Below are positions 1 to 8,090 of a DNA stretch of 20,228 nt, piece after piece (the first letter of the stretch is position 1; every line of letters begins with the position of its first letter). The translations under genes were made by a program, and so were the position numbers. The notes under the pieces are model-generated. The model had not been told where the DNA came from. It did no database searches and saw only the letters and a program-made list of their open reading frames with translations. The DNA comes from Oxalobacteraceae bacterium UBA7693 (GTDB lineage: Bacteria > Pseudomonadota > Gammaproteobacteria > Burkholderiales > Burkholderiaceae_D): positions 5,323 through 25,550 of the forward strand of contig DLGN01000171.1 of assembly GCA_002482715.1 (NCBI GenBank), read 5' to 3'.

Positions 1-384
1 CCCATTGCGCATGCTTTGCTATTGAGAAATGAACGCGGTTTGAAGACATAAAAATAGAGGAAATTACACCAAGGGCGGAGCTGAAACGAACTTATACATG
101 GAACACTCAGTAACTACCACTATTTATTGGTACCAATGTAGGAATGAAGTATTTTTCTAGAAATTTATCGGAAAAAAATAAGTTAGCAATAATATCATGC
201 GCAACAAGGGAACTCAATTCAAATAGCTATCTTCGAGCGATCTCAAAAATTGAAATAATGATGGGTAACGCCTAATTTCTATCGATCGCGCAAAAAACAA
301 ATAATGTTTTCGAGAATTTAAAATGAATGCTCCCCAATTAAAAATTGTTCATATAACAATCAAAACTTAACGCCAGCGCCCCCA
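1..384. other. AT-rich intergenic stretch without a convincing gene
   Basis: No full gene is visible. The plus frame starting at base 1 is open from the window edge to a TAA at 49-51 and would encode the last 16 residues of a truncated protein (PIAHALLLRNERGLKT). It is too short to identify and may be chance. The stretch is visibly richer in A+T than the genes to its right. A perfect 12-bp palindrome, ATTGGTACCAAT, lies at 126-137; its role is unknown. The minus-strand gene ending at 385 terminates into this region. Confidence 0.6.
339..360 (-). terminator. Weak hairpin terminator candidate after the DsbA-family gene
   Basis: Read on the minus strand, ATTGTT and AACAAT form a 6-bp stem around a 5-nt loop, followed directly by a short T-run. 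It lies about 25 bases past the stop codon of the DsbA-family gene. The stem is short and AT-rich, so it would be a weak terminator at best. Confidence 0.35.
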
Positions 385-1038
385 CTACACTACGGAAATT
401 TCTTTCAAATTTTTGATAAGAATTTCCGCTTTCACATAACCAGAACTCAGCATACGTAATCCATCCTCGCGCACCAATAACAACACTGGAAAACCTCGCA
501 CGCCCCATTGTTGAATCTGTTGAAAATGTTGACGTGTTTCGTCTTTGCATTCGGCTGAGCATAAAGTTTCTAAAAAACTTTCGTGATCAAAAATCTCACT
601 CTGCTCATATTCATTCAAAGCCTTCACTGCAATCTCGGCTAACACGGCTTCTTTGGTGATATCTTTTCCCTCAGCATAAAACGCGTGCTGAATTGCCTGA
701 AACACTGCGAAGTTAATGGTAGTCGGCATATCTTGCGTCAGCATTTTCGCTGCGACGACTGCACGACAAGCAGGTTCCGTATCATAAATAAAGTCTGGCT
801 TATTCAGACCCGTCATATCAAACGGCAAGCCACTTACTTGCTGCACTTTCTCCCAATGTGACAAGATCATGTCGCGCTGATCTGCGTCCATTTTTTGGGT
901 GTTATAAGCACGTAGTCCACCAAGCACAATATCTAACTCAGCGTCTGGCATGTCAGCCAAGAATCTTTGCAGCTCCAAACTAAATCCATAGCACCAAGAA
1001 CACATTGGATCGGCAATATAGAGAAATTTTAATGTCAT
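385..1038 (-). CDS. DsbA-family (FrnE-like) thioredoxin-fold protein
   Basis: This 217-residue protein has a thioredoxin-like fold of the DsbA/FrnE/HCCA-isomerase group. The N-terminal strand is followed at once by the active-site motif CSWC (C13, C16) in the context DPMCSWCYGF, and a cis-proline loop RGFP lies at 181-184. The helical insert between them fits the DsbA family. No signal peptide is present, so it probably acts in the cytoplasm as a thiol-disulfide oxidoreductase or isomerase; the substrate is unknown. Two further Cys, in the CSAEC segment at about 160-164, could form a second redox pair. It lies 36 bases downstream of anmK on the same strand and may be co-transcribed. The ATG start leaves almost no residues before the first fold strand. 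Family is secure; exact role is not. Confidence 0.9.
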   Translation of the reverse strand: MTLKFLYIADPMCSWCYGFSLELQRFLADMPDAELDIVLGGLRAYNTQKMDADQRDMILSHWEKVQQVSGLPFDMTGLNKPDFIYDTEPACRAVVAAKMLTQDMPTTINFAVFQAIQHAFYAEGKDITKEAVLAEIAVKALNEYEQSEIFDHESFLETLCSAECKDETRQHFQQIQQWGVRGFPVLLLVREDGLRMLSSGYVKAEILIKNLKEISVV

Positions 1039-1074
1039 CTTATTTGTCGCTATCTATCTTAGAATGAGAAAAAA

Positions 1075-2184
1075 TCAGGCTGGATACAATGCACCCAGAA
1101 CACGTGCGCCGCGTGCAGCAGTTACTTCACTCAGGCTTGCCGTCTTCCCCTGCACAAACCTCTGCGCTAACCAAGCAAAGGCGATCGCCTCAACGTGATT
1201 GGCCGCGATCCCCAAACAGTCTGTTGTATCCACATGGAGCTGCGGCATTCTGCGTGCAAGTTCACGCATCAATGTACGATTATGTGCACCGCCTCCGCAC
1301 ACATAAACGGCTTGGCAATCTGGCGCAAACTCAGCGATTGCTTCACTGATTGTCTGCGCGGTAAAACTGCACAAGCTGGCCTGAACATCAACTGGGCTAA
1401 GAGCACTGAGCTTATCCAATTTCGCTTGCAACCAAGGCAGGTGAAATAAATCTCGCCCGGTACTTTTTGGCGGAGGCGTTCGTAGAAACACTTCATCACA
1501 TAAGCTGGCCAACAGTGTCGAATCACACTGTCCCTGCGCTGCCCACGCACCATCTGTATCATAAGCAACACCATGGTGTTGATGTATCCACGCATCCATC
1601 AACAAATTGCCCGGCCCAGTATCAAATCCTATCGTCCGACCGTCTGCGTATAAAACACTAATATTACTAATACCACCAACGTTTAACACTACACGGCACT
1701 CGCCTGACTTGGCAAACATCGCACGATGAAATGCAGGAACTAAAGGAGCGCCCTGCCCGCCCGCTGCAATATCGCGACTACGAAAATCGGCAATCACATC
1801 AATGCCAGTTAATTCAGCAAGGAGAGCCGGATTATTCGTTTGTCTGGTGAATCCCAAGTCGGGTCGATGCCGTATTGTTTGCCCATGTACGCCGATGGCT
1901 TGCACTTGGCTATCAGGACATCGAAGGCGCAACTCACTCACACAGTCAGCATAGATTGTCGCTAATTGATTCGCCAATAAGGCTTCGCGTTCAATTTCGT
2001 TTTCACCAGCTTGTTGCAACGCCATCGCTTGTTTCTTCAAATCGGCCGAAAAAGGAAGGTGTGCACTAGCGAGCAATTGCAAACTTGCACCTTCGTGTTC
2101 TGGCATCTTGACCAAGACACCATCAACGCCATCTAGACTAGTTCCTGACATCAGACCAATGTAATGTGTCGATTTTTCTCGCAT
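1075..2184 (-). CDS. anmK: Anhydro-N-acetylmuramic acid kinase
   Basis: AnmK uses ATP to open and phosphorylate 1,6-anhydro-MurNAc, giving MurNAc-6-phosphate, in cytoplasmic recycling of the peptidoglycan sugar. Family hallmarks are present in order: IGLMSGTSLDGVD near the N-terminus (ATP site), GVHGQTIRHRP, ADFRSRDIAAGGQGAPLVP, GFDTGPGNLLMD, CGGGAHN and the C-terminal EAIAFAWLA. From the ATG at 2184 the product is 369 residues, the usual family length. The frame extends to a TTG at 2211, but that adds nine non-conserved residues; an AGG about 10 bases upstream of the ATG supports the inner start. The upstream M23 peptidase gene on the same strand gives a shared cell-wall theme, but a terminator lies between them. 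Confidence 0.96.
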   Translation of the reverse strand: MREKSTHYIGLMSGTSLDGVDGVLVKMPEHEGASLQLLASAHLPFSADLKKQAMALQQAGENEIEREALLANQLATIYADCVSELRLRCPDSQVQAIGVHGQTIRHRPDLGFTRQTNNPALLAELTGIDVIADFRSRDIAAGGQGAPLVPAFHRAMFAKSGECRVVLNVGGISNISVLYADGRTIGFDTGPGNLLMDAWIHQHHGVAYDTDGAWAAQGQCDSTLLASLCDEVFLRTPPPKSTGRDLFHLPWLQAKLDKLSALSPVDVQASLCSFTAQTISEAIAEFAPDCQAVYVCGGGAHNRTLMRELARRMPQLHVDTTDCLGIAANHVEAIAFAWLAQRFVQGKTASLSEVTAARGARVLGALYPA

Positions 2185-2213
2185 ATTGAAAGGCCTAAAA
2201 TAAGTGAGCAAAA

Positions 2214-2238
2214 CAAAAAAGCCGAACTAGGTTCGGCT
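2214..2238 (-). terminator. Intrinsic terminator of the M23 peptidase gene
   Basis: On the minus strand AGCCGAAC and GTTCGGCT form a perfect 8-bp stem around a 3-nt loop, followed by a run of six T. It lies 24 bases past the M23 gene stop and about 30 bases before the anmK ATG, so anmK may rely on read-through or its own promoter. Confidence 0.85.
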
Positions 2239-2261
2239 TCCATTAAATGGAGAATTTTGAT

Positions 2262-3656
2262 TTAACGTGCCGCCACCAAAGTTGCGGAATTTCGCTCTGG
2301 TCGCAACAGATCAAAACGATGTGCCATATCGGCAGCGACTGCTCTGAATTTCGGCAATTCATGTGCCGCCAGTGCAGCCGCACTTTGCACGCTAATCGTA
2401 TTTGGATCACGTGGTTCGTTATTCACACGGAATTCATAATGCAAATGTGGCCCAGTTGACCAACCTGTAGAACCAACATAACCAATGACTTGACCTTGGC
2501 TTACGCGCGTGCCTTTGCGCGCACCCGGCGCGAAGCGGCTCATGTGCGCATACGCAGTACTGTAGCCATTCCAGTGCTTAATGATCACCATATTGCCGTA
2601 ACCGCCTTGCGGGCCAGCATGATCAATGGTGCCATCAGCAGAAGCACGAATCGGCGTGCCAGTGACAGCCGCAAAATCGATGCCTGTATGACGTTTCCAT
2701 TTCCCAGAAATGGGATGTACACGCATAGAGAACCCGGACGAGACGCGAGAAAATTCCAATGGCGATTTCAAGAAAGCTTTCTTCAAAGATTTACCATCGA
2801 AACTATAATAACCACCCTCGCCAGCACCTTCATCAAACCAGACCGCTTGTGATAGTTTTCCAGAGTTTTTAAACTCACCAGATAACAAACGACCAGTCTT
2901 GACCAATTCACCGTTCAGCCAGAATGTTTCATACACAACGTTAAAATAGTCGCCCCGTTGCAAGCGACGAAAATCAACGCTGGTTTCAAACATCTTCACG
3001 ATTTGATCGGCTACAGCCGCTGGAATCAAGGCTTTGTCAGTTGCGACGAATAATGAGGATTGAATATCGCCTGAGCGCATCTCGATACGACGCTCTAATT
3101 GCTCACTCACCTCGGCAGCTTGAAAGCCATTTTGATCATGACGTGATACTAACAATGTTTTAGCACCATTCTCACTACCATCTAAACCCACACGCAACCA
3201 TTCCAAAGTGCCTTCGTCGGTCGTTTTGACGCGTATCGATTTACCAGCACGTGCTTGCAATACACCACGAGCAACTGGGTCTGACTTTAAAAAGTTCGTC
3301 GCATTCACATCATCAACACCCAAACGCTGAAGTAAAGAAGCCAGCGTGTCGCCACGTTGTATCTTTTCCTCTTTCACATAGTGCTGTTGCTGCAGAACGA
3401 TTTTAGAAATTTGCTCATCTAAAGATGGCAAAACCAGGTCTTGAGTCACCGTCTTGACCGGAAGATTAGAAGCGTCTGGTGCCAATGGAGCAACACCGAC
3501 CGCACCCACTGCACATACGGCAAAGAACAAACCCGTAAACGGAATCACACGCGATGCACGCATACCGCGTGCGTTCGCAATGCTGACTTCAATCAGGGAC
3601 TTGACTTTAACTTGCGTAGTTGCAGCTAATTGACGGAATTTATCGGATAAACGCAT
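2262..3656 (-). CDS. M23 family metallopeptidase (MepM-like), membrane anchored
   Basis: This is a 464-residue zinc peptidase of the lysostaphin/LytM type, predicted to cut peptide cross-links in periplasmic peptidoglycan. An N-terminal basic segment precedes one hydrophobic helix at about 36-57, which acts as anchor or uncleaved signal. Residues about 95-150 (RGDTLASLLQRLGV) resemble the LysM/OapA-like region of MepM-type proteins. The catalytic domain spans about 300-420. The zinc site HTGID gives H323 and D327, YAHM gives H371, and HLH gives H404 and H406, so all expected ligands and catalytic histidines are present. It is divergent from tyrS and upstream of anmK, a pairing that makes sense for wall turnover and recycling. 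A role in septal or lateral wall hydrolysis cannot be told from the sequence. Confidence 0.93.
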   Translation of the reverse strand: MRLSDKFRQLAATTQVKVKSLIEVSIANARGMRASRVIPFTGLFFAVCAVGAVGVAPLAPDASNLPVKTVTQDLVLPSLDEQISKIVLQQQHYVKEEKIQRGDTLASLLQRLGVDDVNATNFLKSDPVARGVLQARAGKSIRVKTTDEGTLEWLRVGLDGSENGAKTLLVSRHDQNGFQAAEVSEQLERRIEMRSGDIQSSLFVATDKALIPAAVADQIVKMFETSVDFRRLQRGDYFNVVYETFWLNGELVKTGRLLSGEFKNSGKLSQAVWFDEGAGEGGYYSFDGKSLKKAFLKSPLEFSRVSSGFSMRVHPISGKWKRHTGIDFAAVTGTPIRASADGTIDHAGPQGGYGNMVIIKHWNGYSTAYAHMSRFAPGARKGTRVSQGQVIGYVGSTGWSTGPHLHYEFRVNNEPRDPNTISVQSAAALAAHELPKFRAVAADMAHRFDLLRPERNSATLVAAR

Positions 3657-3920
3657 GCAATAAGTTAAAATTGATATTTCGCTGTCAGATCATGAAATCC
3701 GGCACCAAATAGCTTGTTTGCAAACCCACTTCTTTTGTTTTTATTAAGTTATTGTCTAAAGTGGGGGCGAAAATTAGTCGCCCGATTGTAAAGCAAATGG
3801 CGAATAATGCAAGCTAACGATTATGCGAGCGAGCGAATTTTTTCGCTAGTCTTGTTACAAAACTTTTTGACATACTTTGATTCATCTCGAATTCTATTTA
3901 ATTAATTAGCAAATACCATC
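3657..3920. other. Divergent intergenic region between the M23 gene and tyrS
   Basis: This region must hold promoters for both directions. Two small hairpins are visible: GGGCGA/TCGCCC at 3765-3783 and AGCGAA/TTCGCT at 3832-3847. Neither is followed by a convincing T-run in the sense needed for a terminator, so they could be regulator sites or mRNA structure. No T-box or other riboswitch is recognisable upstream of tyrS, as expected for a proteobacterium. Confidence 0.5.
3867..3897 (+). promoter_or_regulatory. Possible tyrS promoter
   Basis: A perfect TTGACA -35 hexamer lies at 3867-3872. The matching -10 is poor: the best options lie within ATTCTAT at 3891-3897, with only partial match to TATAAT. 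The placement just upstream of the ATG at 3921 fits a short leader. No clear Shine-Dalgarno is seen before the start codon. Confidence 0.4.
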
Positions 3921-5180
3921 ATGACTTCGCCACAACCAAATGACAAAGCGCCAAGCGCAACCACTCTTTTGCCGCTTTCTGATGCAGTGCAGCACGCATT
4001 AGCTGTTACCAAACGCGGTGTCGATGAATTATTGATTGAATCAGAATTCGCACAAAAACTAGCGCGTAGCGAAAAAACCGGCAAACCATTACGAATTAAA
4101 TTAGGACTTGATCCTACAGCACCTGATTTGCACTTAGGTCACACCGTCGTGTTAAACAAAATGCGCCAGTTGCAAGATCTTGGACATACCGTGATTTTCT
4201 TGATTGGTGACTTCACATCGATGATCGGCGATCCATCGGGCCGCAATGCCACTCGCCCACCGTTGACGCGCGAACAGATCGAAGAAAATGCACAAACTTA
4301 CTTCAAACAAGCTTCTTTAGTATTAGATGCGAGCAAAACCGAGATTCGCTACAACTCCGAGTGGTGCGATCCACTAGGCTCACGTGGTTTGATCCAGTTA
4401 TCTTCTAAATACACGGTCGCGCGCATGATGGAGCGCGATGATTTCACCAAGCGCTTTAAAGCCGGCACACCAATTTCTGTGCATGAATTCTTGTATCCAT
4501 TGATGCAAGGCTATGACTCAGTGGCTTTACATGCCGATCTCGAACTGGGTGGAACTGATCAAAAATTCAATCTGTTGGTCGGTCGTGAACTGCAAAAAGA
4601 CTACGGACAAGAACAGCAATGTATTTTGACCATGCCTTTATTAGAGGGCTTGGATGGCGTCGAAAAGATGTCCAAGTCTAAGAACAACTACATCGCGATT
4701 ACCGAACCAGCGAATACCATGTTTGCCAAAGTCATGAGTATTTCTGATGAAATGATGTGGCGCTACTATGATTTGCTGTCATTCTGCTCTTTAGAACAGA
4801 TCGCGCAATACAAAAAATCGGTTGCTGAGGGACAAAATCCACGCGATATCAAAGTCGCGATTGCGCAAGAAATCGTCACGCGCTTCCACAACAAGCAAGC
4901 AGCGGAAGATGCTTTAGCAGATTTTGTGAATCGTTCCAAAGGCGGTATTCCTGAAGATATCGCTGAAATTGCTTTGAGCGGTGCACCAATCGGTATTGCG
5001 CAATTACTCAAACAAGCCAATCTGTGTGCATCGACTTCAGAAGCTATGCGCATGGTTGATCAAGGTGGTGTGCGTATCGACGGCGCAGTGATCAGCGATA
5101 AGCAATTACAGGTGCAGGCAGGTACGGTTGTGCTGCAAGTTGGTAAACGTAAATTTGCGAAAGTCACACTGACCGCATGA
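3921..5180 (+). CDS. tyrS: Tyrosyl-tRNA synthetase
   Basis: This class I aminoacyl-tRNA synthetase charges tRNA-Tyr with tyrosine in the cytoplasm. Its 419 residues hold the HIGH-type motif HLGH at 71-74, the KMSKS motif at 249-253 and a C-terminal S4 RNA-binding domain at about 355-418 (LLKQANLCASTSEAMRMVDQGGVRIDG). The intact KMSKS and the sequence style match the TyrZ-like branch of bacterial TyrRS rather than the E. coli TyrS branch, which has KFGKT. About 45 residues before the Rossmann core are low in conservation. The stop codon overlaps the dtd start by four bases (ATGA), indicating translational coupling in an operon of tyrS, dtd and the phosphatase gene. Identification is secure. 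Confidence 0.98.
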   Translation: MTSPQPNDKAPSATTLLPLSDAVQHALAVTKRGVDELLIESEFAQKLARSEKTGKPLRIKLGLDPTAPDLHLGHTVVLNKMRQLQDLGHTVIFLIGDFTSMIGDPSGRNATRPPLTREQIEENAQTYFKQASLVLDASKTEIRYNSEWCDPLGSRGLIQLSSKYTVARMMERDDFTKRFKAGTPISVHEFLYPLMQGYDSVALHADLELGGTDQKFNLLVGRELQKDYGQEQQCILTMPLLEGLDGVEKMSKSKNNYIAITEPANTMFAKVMSISDEMMWRYYDLLSFCSLEQIAQYKKSVAEGQNPRDIKVAIAQEIVTRFHNKQAAEDALADFVNRSKGGIPEDIAEIALSGAPIGIAQLLKQANLCASTSEAMRMVDQGGVRIDGAVISDKQLQVQAGTVVLQVGKRKFAKVTLTA

Positions 5181-5632
5181 TCGCCTTACTGCAAAGAGTA
5201 AGCGACGCGAAGGTCGTCGTCGACGGCGTCACTATCGGCGCCATCGACGCTGGGCTGATGGTATTAGTTTGTGCTGAACGCATTGACACCGAAAAAGATG
5301 CTGAGCAATTATTAAGTAAATTGCTCAGCTATCGCGTATTTTCAGACGATGCAGGCAAAATGAATCGCAGCGTGAACGATGTGCAAGGAGGATTGCTGTT
5401 AGTCCCGCAATTTACCCTTGCGGCTGATACACAATCCGGGACGCGACCGTCATTCACACCAGCAGCGCCACCTGCACTCGGCAAACAATTATTCGATCAC
5501 TTTGTCGCGTTAGCAAAACAGCGACATACTGTCGTCGAAACTGGTCAGTTTGGTGCCGATATGAAAGTCACCCTGACGAATGATGGTCCGGTGACCTTCT
5601 GGTTACAAACCAAAGCCAAAGTAGACAAGTAA
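5177..5632 (+). CDS. dtd: D-aminoacyl-tRNA deacylase
   Basis: DTD hydrolyses D-aminoacyl-tRNAs (for example D-Tyr-tRNA-Tyr) and glycyl-tRNA-Ala, protecting translation from misacylation. The 151-residue length is close to the usual 145-150. It starts with the standard MIALLQRVSDAKV and carries NDGPVTFWL with the GPVT motif at 137-140. The other family motif reads PQFTL (77-81) where SQFTL is usual, so the first position is changed to Pro; the rest of the site (LAADTQSGTRPSF) is standard. The coupling to tyrS is functionally sensible, since the synthetase can load D-Tyr and the deacylase removes it. The gene ends 10 bases before the phosphatase start. Confidence 0.97.
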   Translation: MIALLQRVSDAKVVVDGVTIGAIDAGLMVLVCAERIDTEKDAEQLLSKLLSYRVFSDDAGKMNRSVNDVQGGLLLVPQFTLAADTQSGTRPSFTPAAPPALGKQLFDHFVALAKQRHTVVETGQFGADMKVTLTNDGPVTFWLQTKAKVDK

Positions 5633-5642
5633 AGCAGAAATA

Positions 5643-6311
5643 GTGCACACAGAAATTTTACTCATTCGCCATGGCGAAACCGCTTGGAACGCCGTCCGCA
5701 AATTACAAGGCCATTTAGATATTCCGCTTAATGCCGAGGGACGACGTCAGGCCAAAGCACTTGCTGCCGGTTTACAGCCAGAGAAACTGACCGCCATCAT
5801 CTCTAGCGACTTACAACGTGCGATGCAAACCGCAGGAGAGATCGCCCGCTTGCAAGGCTTACCAACCCGCATCGACACGGCATTACGTGAACGGTGTTTT
5901 GGTGATTTTGAAGGGAAATTATATAGCGAGCTTCCTGAGCTTTATCCGGATGAATACGCACACTGGCGTTCACGCGATCCTGATTTTCATTTCCCAGCTA
6001 AACAAGATGATGCTAACAATGTCGGCGAAAGCATACGCGAATTTCAGCAACGCACTATCAATGCAATTTTGCATTATGCGACCCAATATCAAGGCAAAAA
6101 AATCGCCATCGTCGCTCACGGCGGCGTACTTGAATGCGCTTATCGCGCCGCGATGAACTTGCCGCTCAATGCCGAACGAACGATTACGATTTATAACGCG
6201 AGCATCAATCGTTTTTCTTGCGAAAACGGTCAACTTTCGCTCATCAATTGGGGTGATATTACGCATTTAGGAAATGAAATTCTGGATGAAATTGCGGGTG
6301 CAGCGAATTAA
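5643..6311 (+). CDS. Histidine phosphatase family protein (GpmB/CobC-like)
   Basis: This 222-residue cytoplasmic protein belongs to the histidine phosphatase (phosphoglycerate mutase-like) superfamily. The phosphohistidine motif LIRHGETAWN gives R9 and H10; the rest of the pocket is R59 (SDLQRAMQTA), E83 (LRERCFG) and the second catalytic histidine H159 (VAHGGVLE). The substrate cannot be assigned: small relatives act as broad phosphatases, alpha-ribazole phosphatases or cofactor-dependent mutases. The start is GTG at 5643, which puts the catalytic motif at the usual place near the N-terminus; no better ATG exists. It is last gene in the tyrS-dtd operon and is followed by a strong terminator. 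Confidence 0.92.
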   Translation: MHTEILLIRHGETAWNAVRKLQGHLDIPLNAEGRRQAKALAAGLQPEKLTAIISSDLQRAMQTAGEIARLQGLPTRIDTALRERCFGDFEGKLYSELPELYPDEYAHWRSRDPDFHFPAKQDDANNVGESIREFQQRTINAILHYATQYQGKKIAIVAHGGVLECAYRAAMNLPLNAERTITIYNASINRFSCENGQLSLINWGDITHLGNEILDEIAGAAN

Positions 6312-6387
6312 CCTCCATAGTTTAAAACCTTGTGTTGTTATGTCGCTCAATCTTGAATATCAATTTTAAATCTAGCTGCCCCCCCAC

Positions 6388-6430
6388 AAAGAAGCCACTC
6401 AATAAAACTTATTGAGTGGCTTCTTTATTT
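6388..6430. terminator. Strong bidirectional terminator
   Basis: An 18-bp perfect stem (6388-6405 with 6409-6426) closes a 3-nt loop; its core is GAAGCCACTCAATAA. The right arm runs into a T-rich tail (TTCTTTATTT). The arms begin and end with AAA/TTT, so the structure can serve both strands. It sits between the plus-strand phosphatase gene and the convergent minus-strand amidohydrolase gene. Confidence 0.9.
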
Positions 6431-6461
6431 GACCAGTCTGAAAGGTTTGATCAAATCACAA

Positions 6462-7865
6462 TTACTTCTTCAACAAATCCAACAAAGCAATCACACTCGC
6501 TTCAACCCCAGCACGCACTGCTGGCTCAGGCGTAATCTTGAATAGGGGACTGTGATGACCTGGTACTGCAGGGCCGCCTTTACTCTCCCTCTCAAAATCT
6601 TCTTTTGGCGTGCCGCCAATTGAGAAATATACACTCGGGATGTAAGGCTCGCTGACGAAAAAAGGAAAGTCTTCTGCGCCCATACCGTCACGCATTTTCG
6701 GTGTGGCAAAAGCGTCCTTGCCTAGTTTTTCCGTCCATACTTTTTTCAAATGCTGGGTCAGTGGAATATCGTTCAAAGTGGGTGGCGTTGGGGTATCGAC
6801 TTCCACTACTTCTGGCAATAAATTTTCTGGCAGACCTGCTGCGCGCGCTGTATTGAGTGCGACGCGTTTTATCGCAGACAATAATAGAGCGCGCGTTTCT
6901 TTGCTTTCGCTGCGCACACTTAATTGCAGTTTCGCTTGATCTGAAATGATGTTGGATTTGGTTCCAGAATGAAAAGAACCTACCGTGATTACCGCTGGTT
7001 CGCGTGGTGCGACTTCACGAGTAACGATAGTCTGCAAAGCCAACACAATTTGCGCACCAATCACCACCGGGTCTTTACCTAAATGCGGATATGCGCCGTG
7101 CGTGCCGACACCGTGCACAGTGATCTCCACAGTATCGACGCCTGAGTAAGGCGATCCTTCTTCTGCAACGATCTTGCCCGCTTCCGAACCAGAATCGACA
7201 TGAAACGCCAAAGCATATTTGGGCTGCCCAAAACGTTTCCAAATTTGATCTTTCATCATCGCAGCGGCACCACCTACACGCTCTTCAGCCGGTTGTCCGA
7301 TCAACATCAAGGTACCCGACCATTGTTGCTTACGCGCGGCCATCTGTATCGCAGTTCCCACTAAGCTGGTGATATGGACGTCATGACCACAAGCGTGCAT
7401 CACATGCTGCAATTTTCCATCAGGATCTTTTTGCTGCACTTTCGACGCATAGGGCAAACCCGACTTTTCTTCTAAAGGCAGACCGTCCATGTCCGCACGA
7501 AGCATGACTAAGGGCCCTGGACCATTTTTCAAGATCGCGACCACACCCGTCTTTCCAACCCCTTCGGTAACCTCAAAGCCCGCTGCGCGCAACTCCTTTG
7601 CCAGACGTGCCGCGGTATTGGTTTCCATAAACGACAACTCTGGGTTCTGGTGAAAGTATTCAAAGAGCGGCTTGAGTTGAGATTGGTAATTTTTTGCAAT
7701 GGAGGTCTTCAGTTCGCTATCGGCAGCATATGTGGGTTGACCAAAAGCGCCAATCAGCGCCACTGCGATTCCAACCGAGCGCAAGTTGAGTTTCAGGCTT
7801 GATCGAATACATTGATAAGTTGGTTTCAAGTGCGTTCTCCATAGATTAAAAAATGACGAGCTCAT
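6462..7865 (-). CDS. Exported M20-family amidohydrolase (M20D peptidase type)
   Basis: This metal-dependent amidohydrolase is of the hippurate/IAA-amino-acid hydrolase group and would release an acyl group from N-acyl amino acids or similar amides. The metal site is complete in the 468-residue numbering: C160 and H162 (HACGHD), E196 (GQPAEE), H223 (AFHVD) and the C-terminal GHHSP at 437-441. The inserted dimerisation domain contains THGAYPHLGKDPV. A signal peptide is likely: a basic stretch up to about residue 30, then a hydrophobic run ending AFGQPTYAAD, so the enzyme should be periplasmic. The frame also permits a TTG at 7868, immediately before the ATG at 7865; the ATG is preferred. The N-region is long, and no strong Shine-Dalgarno is seen. 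The substrate is unknown. Confidence 0.93.
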   Translation of the reverse strand: MSSSFFNLWRTHLKPTYQCIRSSLKLNLRSVGIAVALIGAFGQPTYAADSELKTSIAKNYQSQLKPLFEYFHQNPELSFMETNTAARLAKELRAAGFEVTEGVGKTGVVAILKNGPGPLVMLRADMDGLPLEEKSGLPYASKVQQKDPDGKLQHVMHACGHDVHITSLVGTAIQMAARKQQWSGTLMLIGQPAEERVGGAAAMMKDQIWKRFGQPKYALAFHVDSGSEAGKIVAEEGSPYSGVDTVEITVHGVGTHGAYPHLGKDPVVIGAQIVLALQTIVTREVAPREPAVITVGSFHSGTKSNIISDQAKLQLSVRSESKETRALLLSAIKRVALNTARAAGLPENLLPEVVEVDTPTPPTLNDIPLTQHLKKVWTEKLGKDAFATPKMRDGMGAEDFPFFVSEPYIPSVYFSIGGTPKEDFERESKGGPAVPGHHSPLFKITPEPAVRAGVEASVIALLDLLKK

Positions 7866-8090
7866 CAATTGCGTACTTCAATTGTGCACGAATCAATGAG
7901 CAATGGAGCCACTTAGGCGATTTACAGCAAGATTTATCGACACTTGAATGGGTAATTTGACGGTGATACAACAGGCGTAGTCTTTACTTAAGAAAAACTA
8001 GGCAAATAATCTATCTAGACTTTTACCACTCATCAAGCGATCAAGGCAATTGCATTTGAATCAGAACGCTTTAATTTCGAAAACAAAAGT
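7866..8090. other. Intergenic region, nothing firm seen
   Basis: These 225 bases between two minus-strand genes must contain the 5' leader, and probably the promoter, of the amidohydrolase gene and the 3' end of the membrane-protein transcript. No clear terminator hairpin, tRNA or ORF was found by eye. Confidence 0.5.

Noticed and set aside
1..51. Open plus-strand frame from the edge (16 residues, PIAHALLLRNERGLKT), possibly the end of a transposase or other gene
   Set aside because: Too short to identify and could be chance; no inverted repeat or target duplication was seen nearby.
1269..1595. 108-residue minus-strand ORF within anmK
   Set aside because: Overlaps AnmK in another frame; AnmK motifs are continuous across the region.
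2184..2211. TTG start of anmK giving 378 residues
   Set aside because: The nine extra residues are not part of the family core, and the ATG at 2184 has an AGG upstream and gives the standard 369-residue length.
3657..3920. T-box or other riboswitch ahead of tyrS
   Set aside because: Only two short hairpins are visible; no T-box sequence or specifier-loop arrangement, and such leaders are not expected in proteobacteria.
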